A DNA stretch of 64,000 nt from Zobellia galactanivorans (GCF_000973105.1 NC_015844.1:2290501-2354500), one strand, 5' to 3'. Positions 34,591 through 44,017 are shown, counted from the stretch's first letter. Program-made: numbers and translations. The notes: generated by a model from the letters alone, not told the origin.

Positions 34591-35907
34591 TCAATTGTTA
34601 ATTTCATTGGGCCTGTTTATTCTGATCCGGAGTATTTTAAAATACACATAGGTATAGAACATAAGCCATATCGGTACCACCGGAATCAGATAACGCCCCC
34701 TGCCGTCTAAGAGAATATGGCCGCCAAGGTAAATAAGGCTTATAAGCATGAGTATAATCAATTCTTTTGGAATCGATTTAAACCTGATGATGGCAGGGTA
34801 AATGCCCAATAGGGCCAAAACCACAATAAAAATATTTGGGATTAAGTACCCCAGGGTGTCCAAGTTTTGCATTCGGTATGAAAATGGAAAATGAAAGAAA
34901 ATACGCGACACGTTGGCTACCGTGTTCTTGATGTATTTTTTGGGGTGTTTTTTCATGTTCTCAATGGCCTTGACTTTTAGAACGCTATCCTTTTCGACCC
35001 AAGTAAGCGAATCAATGCTGAGAAAGAGTTCTTCATGGTTTTTCTTTAGTACGTCCATATTGGCCATGACCGAACCACGTCCCGTAGGTACGTCGTCGTT
35101 CAAGACATGTCGTTCGGAAAACCAATTGCCCCACTCGTTTTCAAAGGGGGTGGCTCTTGAATAAAGGGTAATGCCCCCATGGGTGCCCAAATAGAAAAAC
35201 TTGCCTGTTAGTTTGTAGTTGTGAATGACATAGGGACTAAAAACGGCCATTGCTCCCAACAACATAAAACTAAGCCCCTTCAGTTTATAGGTTTTATAGG
35301 TTTTTCTAAATACCAAGGCCGCGACACAGAGCGCCAAGGCTGCGAGTATTACATAAGCAAATATTATTTTGGTCAAGGCCAAATATCCTAGAAACAACAG
35401 GGCAATAACAAAATGCCTTTTATACTTACCCTCTTTATGGTACCAAGCGATAAAGTGGTAACTGAAGCCTATCAACAGAAGCAGCATAAGCGATTCTGCG
35501 TACATAAGATTGGCCCACCGAAGCAGAGGTGGATATAGACCGAATAAATAGGTTAAAACTATAGCTGGTTTTTTAGGAATATACCGCTGTAATATTAAAA
35601 ATAGATAAATTGCGGCAAAGGAAAGAAGTATAATGTTGCTTAACCGTATATAGAAAAATGGAACGTCGAGCCCAATCGGAATGGATATAAACAGTGGGTA
35701 GCCAGGACCGTCTAAAATATTGGGATTGACGGCATCGGCATAAAAGCCGTGGGTGATATTTTTTGCATGGTTGTAAAAATGGCTTTCGTCAGCTATAACA
35801 TCGGAGGAATGGGTCGAAGGTCTCGGTATTATCGCAATACACAATAACAAGAATAAAGGCAATAGCGCTTTAAACCCACTCATGGTGGTGATTTGGTATT
35901 TATTCAT
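34591..35907 (-). CDS. GT-C fold membrane glycosyltransferase-like protein (ArnT/PMT-like)
   Basis: 438 residues with about ten membrane helices and an acidic ADESHFYNHAKN motif in the first periplasmic loop (about residues 38-49). This is the hallmark of GT39/ArnT-type enzymes, which use polyprenyl-phosphate sugars on the periplasmic side. It overlaps the GT2 gene upstream by 8 bp. A GT2 (polyprenyl-phosphate sugar synthase) coupled to a GT-C transferase is a recurrent pair that adds a side sugar to a lipid or polymer. Sugar not known. Confidence 0.75.
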   Translation of the reverse strand: MNKYQITTMSGFKALLPLFLLLCIAIIPRPSTHSSDVIADESHFYNHAKNITHGFYADAVNPNILDGPGYPLFISIPIGLDVPFFYIRLSNIILLSFAAIYLFLILQRYIPKKPAIVLTYLFGLYPPLLRWANLMYAESLMLLLLIGFSYHFIAWYHKEGKYKRHFVIALLFLGYLALTKIIFAYVILAALALCVAALVFRKTYKTYKLKGLSFMLLGAMAVFSPYVIHNYKLTGKFFYLGTHGGITLYSRATPFENEWGNWFSERHVLNDDVPTGRGSVMANMDVLKKNHEELFLSIDSLTWVEKDSVLKVKAIENMKKHPKKYIKNTVANVSRIFFHFPFSYRMQNLDTLGYLIPNIFIVVLALLGIYPAIIRFKSIPKELIILMLISLIYLGGHILLDGRGRYLIPVVPIWLMFYTYVYFKILRIRINRPNEINN

Positions 35908-37009
35908 GATTGGGCCTTTGATTCTTTATAGTCGATTTTAAAATGCTGGAATTGATATGAAATAGCTCGTCAAAATAACGTTTCTTTTGTAATGATATAA
36001 AACCAAGGCTTAATAGTTGAATTGTAACTATTATTGTGGTGCCACCTATAATAAACGAGTAGGGTCTTTGCTTGTATACCTCAGATACGGCAAGGGCAAA
36101 TCTATGGCCGAAATCCGGCGCCAAATCCACTATGGTAGGGTATATTCTATAAGCATCTATAAAAATCCAAGCAATCAGATAGAGTGAGGGCAAAGAAATC
36201 AGAAAACCAAGAACCCAAAAGAACATATAGGGGCGAAACATAAAACTATTTGCAAGCCCATTGAAGATTCCTTTAACAATTTTTAGGCTAGAGGTTCTGG
36301 TTTCAGCCAATTGTTGTTGTTCGGACCAATCCAGATGAGCTGGTATTTCAATGATTCTTGCCCTTAAGATATAAGCCTTTAACAAAATTTCGGAATTGAT
36401 ATCGAAGGTACTCGATTTCGTGTTGAGCGAACGAATGAATTCTCCCTTATAGGCCCGTACCATACCTGTAAAAGTGCAGATGTCAAGTCTCGAGGCGGTT
36501 TGCATCATTTTATTTACCGTTTTGCTCAACAATAAGCGTAAACGTGGTACGGCCGTGTTTTTGCCTCCTTTCATATAAGGCGAGGCTAGTACCATATCAC
36601 TTTGGGTGACTATAATTTCGGATAATAAGTTGCCAATATGGTCGGGAGAATAGCTTAAGTCAATGTCCAGAACTACAACGTAATCCCCTGTGCTATTTGC
36701 AAATCCGGTTCTTAGGGCGGTACCCAAATTGCGGTTGACCACATGATGGAGTACTATTAAATTTGAATAAGTATCGGACAAGGTGTCTGCAATGACCCCG
36801 GTACGGTCAACACTACCATCGTTGACTACGATTATTTCCCATTCGTACAAGTGATTCAAAGTGTCTAGATAGTCGTATAATCTGACGATGTTTTTTTCTA
36901 TAATAGCCTCTTCATTGTAGGCCGGAAGTATTACTGAAACAAGAGGCTTCTTTTGGTTATTTTTAATTTCTGATGACATGTGTGGTAGTTTGGTTTTGCT
37001 CGAAAGCAT
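35900..37009 (-). CDS. Family GT2 polyprenyl-phosphate glycosyltransferase
   Basis: 369 residues. GT2 domain with VSVILPAYNEEAIIEKNI, VNDGSVDRTG and the DXD motif in VVLDIDLSYSPDH (about residue 118), as in dolichol/undecaprenyl-phosphate mannosyl- and glucosyltransferases; two C-terminal membrane helices (about 265-285 and 320-340). An alternative start is methionine 11. It would load a sugar on undecaprenyl phosphate for the GT-C enzyme encoded immediately downstream (8-bp overlap). Confidence 0.85.
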   Translation of the reverse strand: MLSSKTKLPHMSSEIKNNQKKPLVSVILPAYNEEAIIEKNIVRLYDYLDTLNHLYEWEIIVVNDGSVDRTGVIADTLSDTYSNLIVLHHVVNRNLGTALRTGFANSTGDYVVVLDIDLSYSPDHIGNLLSEIIVTQSDMVLASPYMKGGKNTAVPRLRLLLSKTVNKMMQTASRLDICTFTGMVRAYKGEFIRSLNTKSSTFDINSEILLKAYILRARIIEIPAHLDWSEQQQLAETRTSSLKIVKGIFNGLANSFMFRPYMFFWVLGFLISLPSLYLIAWIFIDAYRIYPTIVDLAPDFGHRFALAVSEVYKQRPYSFIIGGTTIIVTIQLLSLGFISLQKKRYFDELFHINSSILKSTIKNQRPNHE

Positions 37010-37148
37010 CTGTTTGGGGAAGATAATCAGAGTCTAACTTGCTTAAGCGGACAATAAAATTAGGAAAAATAAAACTAGATTGTATACGAATAACGACCAA
37101 TAGGTCAATCCTTTCGGCCAAAAAGTAAATTTTTTGTTTACTATGGTT

Positions 37149-38114
37149 TTAGGTGGGTATGGAAACTGTTTTTAGGGTATTGTTTTTCTTTATACTTTCA
37201 ACATGCCCATTCATATCTGTCAAGTTGAAATGCTTGCCTAGTTTTTTCATCACTTTCTTAAAGATGAACACCTTTCTTTCACTTGATACGTTCATTCCGG
37301 GAAAAAAGGCCAAACTGCTAATCTGGTCCCCTCCGATCAAATCGAGCGGATGTAACAAAAAGCTAGGCTCGGTCTTGGTAATCTTACATAAAAAAATGGC
37401 GATGTTCAGGTATAACATCATCAAAGAAGTCGAAATATTACTTATATAAATGAGATAGCTGAGGTGAAACGGAATTCTGAACAAGGGCATGGTAGTCACG
37501 GGAAGTTCCAGTATTTTTTGATCACTTTTAGATTTCCAGTAGTAGGGTTTAAGCCTTCGGAAGCCATCGGAGAATTTTCCGAAGATTTCCTTTCGGTCTT
37601 CCTTTTCCTCTTTTGAAAGATTACTGGTGCTAAAATAGTACAGTCTGGCCAAGGGGCCGATAACAGTGGGTAGGGTAGAGGCATCGTAAGCATAGCCCTT
37701 TTCGGCCAATACCTCCAATAAGGTGCCGCTCCAGCTAAAGCCAGGCCCTCGAAATCCGCTAGGGGCTTTACCTGTTACCTTTTGAATAATATCATGGGCC
37801 GTGTCGATCTCTGCGCGCATCTCGTCCTTGCTATAAAGATGGAGCCAAGTTTCATGTTTAAATGAATGATTGGCTATGTCGTGGCCGGCATCTGCAATTT
37901 GTTTGAGGTATTTGTGGTTCTTTTCAAAAGCGGCATCTTGCCCAACGATAAAGAAGGTGATTTTCAAATCTAATTCGTCCAATACCTGCAACACATGGGG
38001 AACAAAGATGTCGAGGTAAGAGGGGTAGTCTTCCCATCCTTTTTCCCCATGTATTTTCATATAAGACCACTGGTTGTCCATGTCCAGTGAAAGACTCAAA
38101 TAGGGTTTGCTCAT
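37149..38114 (-). CDS. Polysaccharide deacetylase (NodB/CE4)
   Basis: 321 residues. CE4 motifs in order: SLDMDNQWSY (catalytic/metal aspartates near 9-12), the metal-binding NHSFKHETW (H-x3-H type, about 80-88) and GFRGPGFSWS (about 118-127). The usual reaction is removal of N- or O-acetyl groups from sugars. No signal peptide, so it acts in the cytoplasm, perhaps on a lipid-linked precursor. It is 32 bp downstream of the FAD oxidoreductase gene in the reverse module. Confidence 0.85.
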   Translation of the reverse strand: MSKPYLSLSLDMDNQWSYMKIHGEKGWEDYPSYLDIFVPHVLQVLDELDLKITFFIVGQDAAFEKNHKYLKQIADAGHDIANHSFKHETWLHLYSKDEMRAEIDTAHDIIQKVTGKAPSGFRGPGFSWSGTLLEVLAEKGYAYDASTLPTVIGPLARLYYFSTSNLSKEEKEDRKEIFGKFSDGFRRLKPYYWKSKSDQKILELPVTTMPLFRIPFHLSYLIYISNISTSLMMLYLNIAIFLCKITKTEPSFLLHPLDLIGGDQISSLAFFPGMNVSSERKVFIFKKVMKKLGKHFNLTDMNGHVESIKKNNTLKTVSIPT

Positions 38115-38146
38115 TATAACTTTTTAAAAAAAATTCAACTTTATTT

Positions 38147-39451
38147 TTATTCAAGCTCTTTTTTAAAGCTATCCATAAAATTTTTTACGTGGCCGACTAC
38201 CGAGTTGTTGTTCAAGGTGTCGTTTACGAACTGTGAGGTATTAAGCACGTAAAAATTGTTGTGCTTTGTTTTTATTTTAGGAATGGTCTCCGAATAATTC
38301 AATACCTGCAAGGGTTGTACCCTGTACGCCTTGTGTATATGCGCCGATACAATAGTGTTGGTGTCGAAATCGGGGTAGAGTTTCGATACGCCCGCTATAA
38401 AAATGGACTTTAGTTCTTCGTCCGATTTTTTCCAGAAAGGATCGTTTCCGCTTATATACTTGGGAAAATACGTAAGGTGCTTGCCGGCCCTCTGGTCGAG
38501 GTCTACAAGCGAGCTCATGCCGATTACCCCTGTAAAGGGAATTTCCTTGTCGGCGATGTTCAGTACATAGTAGGGCGACAGCGAGGTTTCGGTAACCAGT
38601 ACGAGGCAGATAACCCCGAGGTATTCTACGGGAGCCTTTGCCTTGGTGGCCTCGAAGAGGCTGGGGGCCGCGATTCTTTCTATGACGTCCAAAGGGGTGG
38701 TTACGATTACCTTGTCGAAATGCTCCTCTACGCCGTTGTTGGTTATGGTTACACCCCCATTCGCATTGGGTTGGATCGCTTCCACCGTACTGTTCAGTAC
38801 AACTTCCGAACCCTTTTCGCCTAGCGATTTTTGCAGGGCGTCGAAAACGGTCTTGTATCCTCCCGTCACATAGCCCATATGCTCTTTTTGGGCGGCCGAA
38901 CTTCGGGCCTTGAAGAGCCTTTTTATATAGGTCCATATAAAAACGGCGGACACTTTTTCGTGGTTTTCGCCCAGCTTGGCCAAGAGCAGGGGCGACCAGA
39001 ATTTTTCATAGGTGCGTCTTCCGCCCATTTTGATCAACCAGTCCTTTACGGTAATCTTCTCCAGTTTTTTCCAATCCTTGATCTTTGAGCCGTAGAAAAT
39101 GGTAAAGGCTAACATGGCCTTGTCCCATAGGTTTAGGGCCGGAAAGAGTAAAAACTCTTTGGAACTGCTTATGGAGTAGAACTTTTTTTGAACATAGTAG
39201 CCCGTATAAGAACGTCTCCAGCACAACTTGTCGCCAATACCCAAATCTTCGATAAGTTCGATTAAAAAGTTGTCTGTGGGTAAGATTACATGGTAGAACC
39301 TGTCCCAAACAAAGGCACCATAATCTTCATGGGTAGACAGGCCACCCATTTGCTGGTCGCTTTCAAAAACTTTAACGATGGCATTGTTTTTTGCGATTTC
39401 ATGGGCCAATGTTAGTCCCATGAAACCACCTCCGACGATGCCTATTTTCAT
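38147..39451 (-). CDS. FAD-dependent oxidoreductase (amine oxidase/UDP-galactopyranose mutase-like)
   Basis: 434 residues from the ATG at 39451. An N-terminal dinucleotide-binding motif GIVGGGFMGLTLAHEIAKNN and an ESDQQMGGLS loop bind FAD; a C-terminal substrate/FAD region ends with LNTSQFVNDTLNNNSVVGHVKNF. The fold matches protoporphyrinogen oxidase/phytoene desaturase-type proteins and, more distantly, UDP-galactopyranose mutase. I prefer this start because its ATGA overlaps the epimerase stop; a longer frame begins at 39487. The substrate is probably a nucleotide or lipid-linked sugar, by context only. Confidence 0.78.
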   Translation of the reverse strand: MKIGIVGGGFMGLTLAHEIAKNNAIVKVFESDQQMGGLSTHEDYGAFVWDRFYHVILPTDNFLIELIEDLGIGDKLCWRRSYTGYYVQKKFYSISSSKEFLLFPALNLWDKAMLAFTIFYGSKIKDWKKLEKITVKDWLIKMGGRRTYEKFWSPLLLAKLGENHEKVSAVFIWTYIKRLFKARSSAAQKEHMGYVTGGYKTVFDALQKSLGEKGSEVVLNSTVEAIQPNANGGVTITNNGVEEHFDKVIVTTPLDVIERIAAPSLFEATKAKAPVEYLGVICLVLVTETSLSPYYVLNIADKEIPFTGVIGMSSLVDLDQRAGKHLTYFPKYISGNDPFWKKSDEELKSIFIAGVSKLYPDFDTNTIVSAHIHKAYRVQPLQVLNYSETIPKIKTKHNNFYVLNTSQFVNDTLNNNSVVGHVKNFMDSFKKELE

Positions 39452-40452
39452 AATGTGACTACTTTTTTTGAAACGTTTTTTTGCCAATCAAATGTAATGC
39501 GTAGGCCCTCCTCTAAAGAAGTCTGCGCCTTGATGCCCAATATTTTTTCGGCTTTTGTAGTGTCGGGCACGCGACGCATAACATCTTGGTATTTACGACC
39601 TGCCGATATTTCGTTATACGGAATCAATTTAATTTCAGGTGTTCTTGGTTCATTCGATATTCGCTTTAGCATATTGGCCAGTTCAATAATGGTGATTTCC
39701 TGATTGGCCCCAATGTTGAAGATTTCACCGTTGGCTTCCGGCTTCATGGTAGCGGCATAAATTCCCGCTACGGTGTCGTCAACGAAGGTAAAGGTTCTGG
39801 TCTGCATTCCGTCCCCATGAATAGGGATTTCCTTGTTCTTCAATATACAGTCAATGAAGACTGATTGTGGACCGCCCCACCAAGATAGGTTTTGGTTGGG
39901 ACCGTAAGAACCGAAAAATCGCAAGATAACGACTGGAAAGTCATAATCTTCCATATAGGCCAAGGCTAAATGTTCGTCAAAAAGCTTTGAAACGGCATAG
40001 GCCCATCGCGGTACTTTTGAGTCACCTATAAGACAGTTGCCGTCTTCTTTGAACGGGATATCCGGACTCATGCCGTATACATCTGAAGTTGAGGCTAAAA
40101 CAAATTTACATTTGAGTTTTCTGGCCAGTTCGAGCATGTTTTCGCTGCCCTTGGTGTTGATCTTTAAAGTATCGACCGCATTGCCGTATCGTGGTATTTT
40201 AAAAGCGGCCAAGTGAACGATAACATCAAAGTCGTCGTCTAAATTGTCAATTAAGGTTTTGTCTAGTACATCGCCTTTTATAAAATGGAAATTTTGATGG
40301 TCAAGGCTTTTTTCAATATTGTCGAGTGTACCCATCGATAAATTATCGATACCTACAACTTGATGGCCTTGGCTCAAACATTTTACTAAAAAGTTAGAGC
40401 CTAGAAAACCGGCAACACCGGTAACGAGAATTTTCTTTTTCTCCGTAATCAT
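39448..40452 (-). CDS. NAD-dependent sugar epimerase/dehydratase (GalE-like SDR)
   Basis: 334 residues, extended short-chain dehydrogenase. NAD-binding GVAGFLGSN near residues 12-20, catalytic YAVSK (Y-x3-K) near 155, and an ASTSDVYG segment. Family members act on nucleotide sugars (4-epimerisation, dehydration or decarboxylation). The start at 40452 (MITEKKKILVTG) is preferred; a longer frame from 40503 adds 17 residues with no homology signal. It is the first gene of the reverse module epimerase, FAD oxidoreductase, deacetylase, GT2, GT-C. Confidence 0.83.
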   Translation of the reverse strand: MITEKKKILVTGVAGFLGSNFLVKCLSQGHQVVGIDNLSMGTLDNIEKSLDHQNFHFIKGDVLDKTLIDNLDDDFDVIVHLAAFKIPRYGNAVDTLKINTKGSENMLELARKLKCKFVLASTSDVYGMSPDIPFKEDGNCLIGDSKVPRWAYAVSKLFDEHLALAYMEDYDFPVVILRFFGSYGPNQNLSWWGGPQSVFIDCILKNKEIPIHGDGMQTRTFTFVDDTVAGIYAATMKPEANGEIFNIGANQEITIIELANMLKRISNEPRTPEIKLIPYNEISAGRKYQDVMRRVPDTTKAEKILGIKAQTSLEEGLRITFDWQKNVSKKVVTL

Positions 40453-40777
40453 ATGGTTAGGTTTGTTTTGAAGGAAAAATGGTATATGGTTTTGAGGGAG
40501 CAAGATACCCCAATAAAACAGGTTTGTAAAATGGGTTTTCCGTGTTTGGTGGATAAAAAGAGACCTAATATCGAAAATTTATGGGCAGATTTTATTTCGA
40601 AGGCGTTTTTCCGAAAAATCCGTCCAGTATGGTGATGATTTTAATGAGTGTGAAATGCACCGAAACCATCGGGTAAAAAGCAAGGATAAGTTCAAAAGAC
40701 CGTTGCCTGTTCTTGGTCATGGTATGTAGGACGGGAGCTAATCGATGAAAGTCCATGTAGGATAGATTTGAAAAATG
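40453..40777. other. Intergenic region between epimerase module and araR
   Basis: Contains only a short forward ORF (40453-40635) with no recognisable features, which I do not support. It serves as the divergent upstream region for the reverse polysaccharide module and araR. Confidence 0.4.
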
Positions 40778-40792
40778 TTAGTGATACACTTA
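40778..40792. promoter_or_regulatory. Palindrome overlapping the araR -33 region
   Basis: TTAGTGATACACTTA contains AGTG-ATA-CACT with outer T/A pairing. It shares the ACACTT half-site with the larger palindrome before araB (41532-41550). It sits about 20 bp upstream of a TATTTTTG -7 box (40810-40817), so a bound repressor would block araR transcription (autoregulation, inferred). Confidence 0.45.
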
Positions 40793-40809
40793 TACCCGAT
40801 TTCTTTACG

Positions 40810-40817
40810 TATTTTTG
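40810..40817 (+). promoter_or_regulatory. Possible -7 element of araR
   Basis: TATTTTTG matches TAnnTTTG, 32 bp upstream of the araR ATG. No TTG at -33; that position is taken by the palindrome at 40778-40792. Confidence 0.45.
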
Positions 40818-40848
40818 AAGGAACCGTTAACTACTATTAAATTTGAAA

Positions 40849-41526
40849 ATGGACAGAACATATAAAGATATACAGCAAATAACGCTGGCCGTAGATTGTA
40901 TCATATTCGGTTTTAATGACAATAGATTGGAGGTGCTACTGGTGCACAGGGGATTCGAGCCCGAAAAGGATAGATGGTCCCTAATGGGCGGTTTTGTGGG
41001 GAATCATGAAGATTTAGACGATGCGGCCAATCGAATCTTAAAAGACTTGTCCGGTCTTGAGGATGTTTATATGGAGCAGGTAAGAACCTTCGGAAAGGCC
41101 AAACGTGATCCCTATGAGCGCGTAGTGTCGACTACCTACAGCGCATTGATATTAAAGGAGAAATACAACAGAGAACTGATAGAGGAGTATCGGGCCAAAT
41201 GGTTTCCGATAGACGAGCTCCCCGATCTTATTTTTGATCATAAGGAAATGGTAGAGTCCGCTATTCGACGGCTTCAAAGACGGGTGCGAACCTTTCCCAT
41301 AGTGTTTAATCTGCTTCCGGAGAAGTTCACCCTGCCACAGTTGCAAAAGTTGTACGAGGGTATTTTTCAGGAGGAAATGGACAAGCGCAACTTCCGGAAA
41401 AAACTGGCGACAATGGATTTTCTCGTAAAACTGAACGAAAAGGATATGTCGGAGTCAAAAAAAGGGGCATTTTTATACCGTTTTGACGAAAAAAAATACG
41501 CTAAATCAAAAAACTTTACAATTTAG
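40849..41526 (+). CDS. araR: Nudix-type (NrtR family) transcriptional regulator, AraR-like
   Basis: 225 residues: N-terminal Nudix-like domain (about 10-140) and C-terminal winged helix (about 145-225). The Nudix box is degenerate (GGFVGNHEDLDDAANRILKDLSG, lacking the REUxEE catalytic glutamates), so it should bind a ligand rather than hydrolyse nucleotides. A Nudix-derived regulator of this family (AraR) is known to control L-arabinose genes in Bacteroides with arabinose as effector. Here it lies directly upstream of araB-araD-transporter-araA, with palindromes before both its own gene and araB. The ATG at 40849 is preferred to the TTG at 40843. Confidence 0.88.
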   Translation: MDRTYKDIQQITLAVDCIIFGFNDNRLEVLLVHRGFEPEKDRWSLMGGFVGNHEDLDDAANRILKDLSGLEDVYMEQVRTFGKAKRDPYERVVSTTYSALILKEKYNRELIEEYRAKWFPIDELPDLIFDHKEMVESAIRRLQRRVRTFPIVFNLLPEKFTLPQLQKLYEGIFQEEMDKRNFRKKLATMDFLVKLNEKDMSESKKGAFLYRFDEKKYAKSKNFTI

Positions 41527-41531
41527 ACAAT

Positions 41532-41550
41532 AAGTGTTTTTGAAACACTT
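41532..41550. promoter_or_regulatory. 19-bp palindrome upstream of araB, candidate AraR operator
   Basis: AAGTGTTT-TTG-AAACACTT is a perfect inverted repeat with 8-bp arms, 5 bp after the araR stop and 75 bp before the araB start. No T-tract follows, so a terminator is less likely than an operator. Shares ACACTT with the palindrome in front of araR. Confidence 0.6.
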
Positions 41551-41625
41551 GTAAAAAGTCCTATATTAGTCTCTTTTTCAAGGGTGGTTTTTACTTGGTC
41601 TGCCTAAATTTTAAAGATAATATGA

Positions 41626-43320
41626 ATGAAGTCATCAACCACCTATAGCCTCGGCTTAGATTTTGGTTCGGATTCGGTCCGGGCCCTATTGGTCAATACG
41701 CAAACGGGCGAAGAGCTTGCTACTGCCGTACATTACTATAAACGATGGAAGGAGGGCCAATACTGTAATCCTTCTGAAAACCGTTTTCGCCAGCACCCCT
41801 TGGATTATATCGAAGGTATAGAGGCTACGGTCAGGTCCGTGGTGGCCCAAGTGGGCCCGGAAATCTCCGCTCAGATCGTCAGTATAGGCGTAGATACTAC
41901 GGGAAGTACACCTGTAGCGGTCGATGCGACCGGAACACCCTTGGCCCTTTTGGAAGGTTTTCAAGAGAATCCCAACGCCATGTTCGTACTGTGGAAAGAC
42001 CATACGGGCATTCAAGAAGCCCAGGAAATCAACGAACTATGCTCGAAATGGGATGTCGATTATTCACAATATGAAGGCGGCATCTATTCCTCCGAATGGT
42101 TTTGGAGCAAGATATTACATGTGTCTAGAGCCGATGCCGAGGTACACAAGGCCGCCTATTCTTGGGTGGAGCATTGTGACTGGGTACCGTTTTTGTTGAC
42201 CGGGGGCGACGATGTGCGACAAATGAAACGCAGTAGATGCGCCGCAGGGCACAAGGCCCTTTGGCATGAAAGCTATAACGGATTGCCGCCCAATGCGTTT
42301 TTTGTGGCCCTTGACCCGCTTTTAGATGGACTTAGGGAACGTCTGTTCGATAAAACCTACACTTCCGATGTTTCGGTCGGTAACTTGAGCGCTGCATGGG
42401 CCGAACGGTTAGGGCTTTCCGAAAACCTTACGGTTTCCGTAGGGGCCTTCGATGCCCATATGGGGGCGGTAGGGGCCAAGATCGAACCTTACTATTTGAC
42501 CAAGATCATGGGGACTTCCACTTGTGATGTCTTGGTGGCACCCGTAGAAGGTGAGGAGAAACTGGTCAAGGGAATATGCGGACAGGTAGATGGTTCCGTA
42601 ATCCCCCAAATGCTAGGGCTCGAAGCGGGGCAATCGGCTTTCGGTGATATCTATGCGTGGTACCAAAGGGTACTGGCATGGCCCATTGAGGAATTGATCT
42701 CAAAGTCTGGCTTGATCGACGAGGCTACCAAAAGAAAATTGATAGAGGAGGCCCTTGGCAACCTCATTCCTGAGTTGAGCAATGCCGCAAGCAAGGAGCC
42801 CATAGGTGCATCGGGTGAATTGGCATTGGATTGGATGAACGGAAGAAGGACGCCCGATGCCAATCAGAACTTAAAAGGGGTCATTGCCGGGATTAACCTA
42901 GGCAGTACCTCGCCAAAAATATTTCGGGCATTGGTCGAGGCTTCGTGTTTCGGGGCCAAAAAGATAGTGGACCGCTTCCTGTCGGAAGGTATCCCCATTA
43001 AAGGGGTTATCGCCTTGGGCGGGGTGGCCAAAAAATCCCCCTTTATTATGCAAATGATGGCCGACGTGCTTAACATGCCCATCAAAGTGGTCGCTTCCGA
43101 GCAGGCTTGTGCCTTGGGAGCCGCGATTTTCGGCGCCGTAGCGGCAGAGGTCTATGACACTGTCCCCGAAGCCATGGAGCGCATGGGAAGTGCCTTTGAG
43201 GTCGTGTACGAACCGAACCGGGCCAATGTGGGGGCTTATGCCGAGGTGTATGAAAGATACGGTCGGCTGTGCGATACCATGGAAAAACATATCATGAACC
43301 AAATCAAGAACAATGGGTAA
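41626..43320 (+). CDS. araB: Ribulokinase
   Basis: 564-residue FGGY-family kinase that phosphorylates L-ribulose to L-ribulose 5-phosphate with ATP. The N-terminal phosphate loop LGLDFGSDSVRALLV (residues 9-23), the ribulokinase segment GVDTTGSTPVAVD, a TKIMGTSTCDVLVAP segment and a C-terminal ATP site GVIALGGVAKKSPFIMQMMADVL are all visible, and length is normal. First gene of the arabinose operon; its end overlaps araD by 8 bp, so the two are translationally coupled. Confidence 0.96.
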   Translation: MKSSTTYSLGLDFGSDSVRALLVNTQTGEELATAVHYYKRWKEGQYCNPSENRFRQHPLDYIEGIEATVRSVVAQVGPEISAQIVSIGVDTTGSTPVAVDATGTPLALLEGFQENPNAMFVLWKDHTGIQEAQEINELCSKWDVDYSQYEGGIYSSEWFWSKILHVSRADAEVHKAAYSWVEHCDWVPFLLTGGDDVRQMKRSRCAAGHKALWHESYNGLPPNAFFVALDPLLDGLRERLFDKTYTSDVSVGNLSAAWAERLGLSENLTVSVGAFDAHMGAVGAKIEPYYLTKIMGTSTCDVLVAPVEGEEKLVKGICGQVDGSVIPQMLGLEAGQSAFGDIYAWYQRVLAWPIEELISKSGLIDEATKRKLIEEALGNLIPELSNAASKEPIGASGELALDWMNGRRTPDANQNLKGVIAGINLGSTSPKIFRALVEASCFGAKKIVDRFLSEGIPIKGVIALGGVAKKSPFIMQMMADVLNMPIKVVASEQACALGAAIFGAVAAEVYDTVPEAMERMGSAFEVVYEPNRANVGAYAEVYERYGRLCDTMEKHIMNQIKNNG

Positions 43321-44017
43321 GTATACATCGTTAAAAGAAGAGGCCTATGCGGCCAATATGCAATTGCCCGAATTGGGGCTGGTACTCTTTACCTTTGGCA
43401 ATGCGAGTGCCGTTGATAGGGATAAGGGCGTGTTCGCCATAAAGCCTAGTGGTGTACCCTACGCCGAACTAACGGTCGAGGATATGGTCATTTGCGATTT
43501 TGATGCCAAGATCGTGGAGGGTAAAATGCGACCTTCCTCCGATACCAAGACCCACGCCGTTCTTTACAAGGAATGGGATAAAATTGGGGGGGTGGTTCAT
43601 ACACATTCCACTTATGGGACCGCTTGGGCACAGGCCCTGCGTGATATTCCTATTTTTGGGACGACCCATGCCGACCATTTAATTTCAGATATTCCTTGTG
43701 CGCCACCCATGAAAGACGAGTATATTGCAGGTGATTATGAACATATGACGGGCTATCATATTATCGATTGCCTAAAGGAAAGGGGTCTCGACTATAACGA
43801 GATCGGTATGATACTGGTAGGGAGCCATGCCCCGTTTACCTGGGGTGCGACCGTAGCCAAGGCGGTTTATAATAGTGCCGTATGTGAGGAAGTGGCCAAA
43901 ATGGCCCATTTGACCTTGCAGATAAATCCGAACGCGTCCCCTTTGAAGGAGGCCTTGAAAAAGAAGCATTTTGAGCGTAAACACGGTAAGGATGCCTATT
44001 ACGGACAAGGCTGTTGA
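43313..44017 (+). CDS. araD: L-ribulose-5-phosphate 4-epimerase
   Basis: 234 residues, class II aldolase/AraD fold, converting L-ribulose 5-phosphate to D-xylulose 5-phosphate through a zinc-bound enediolate. Zinc ligands lie in VVHTHSTYGTAWAQ (near residues 94-100) and in a later GSHAPFTWG loop (near 170). FGNASAVDRDKGVFAIKPSGVPY is the phosphate-binding region. It overlaps araB by 8 bp and is followed after 24 bp by the transporter gene. Confidence 0.96.
   Translation: MGKYTSLKEEAYAANMQLPELGLVLFTFGNASAVDRDKGVFAIKPSGVPYAELTVEDMVICDFDAKIVEGKMRPSSDTKTHAVLYKEWDKIGGVVHTHSTYGTAWAQALRDIPIFGTTHADHLISDIPCAPPMKDEYIAGDYEHMTGYHIIDCLKERGLDYNEIGMILVGSHAPFTWGATVAKAVYNSAVCEEVAKMAHLTLQINPNASPLKEALKKKHFERKHGKDAYYGQGC

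Noticed and set aside
38277-38936. 219-codon reverse ORF inside the FAD oxidoreductase gene
   Set aside because: Out-of-frame shadow with Arg/Gly-rich low-complexity composition; the in-frame protein has clear FAD motifs.
40453-40635. Forward 60-codon ORF upstream of araR
   Set aside because: No conserved features; it overlaps the epimerase start region and lacks a promoter.
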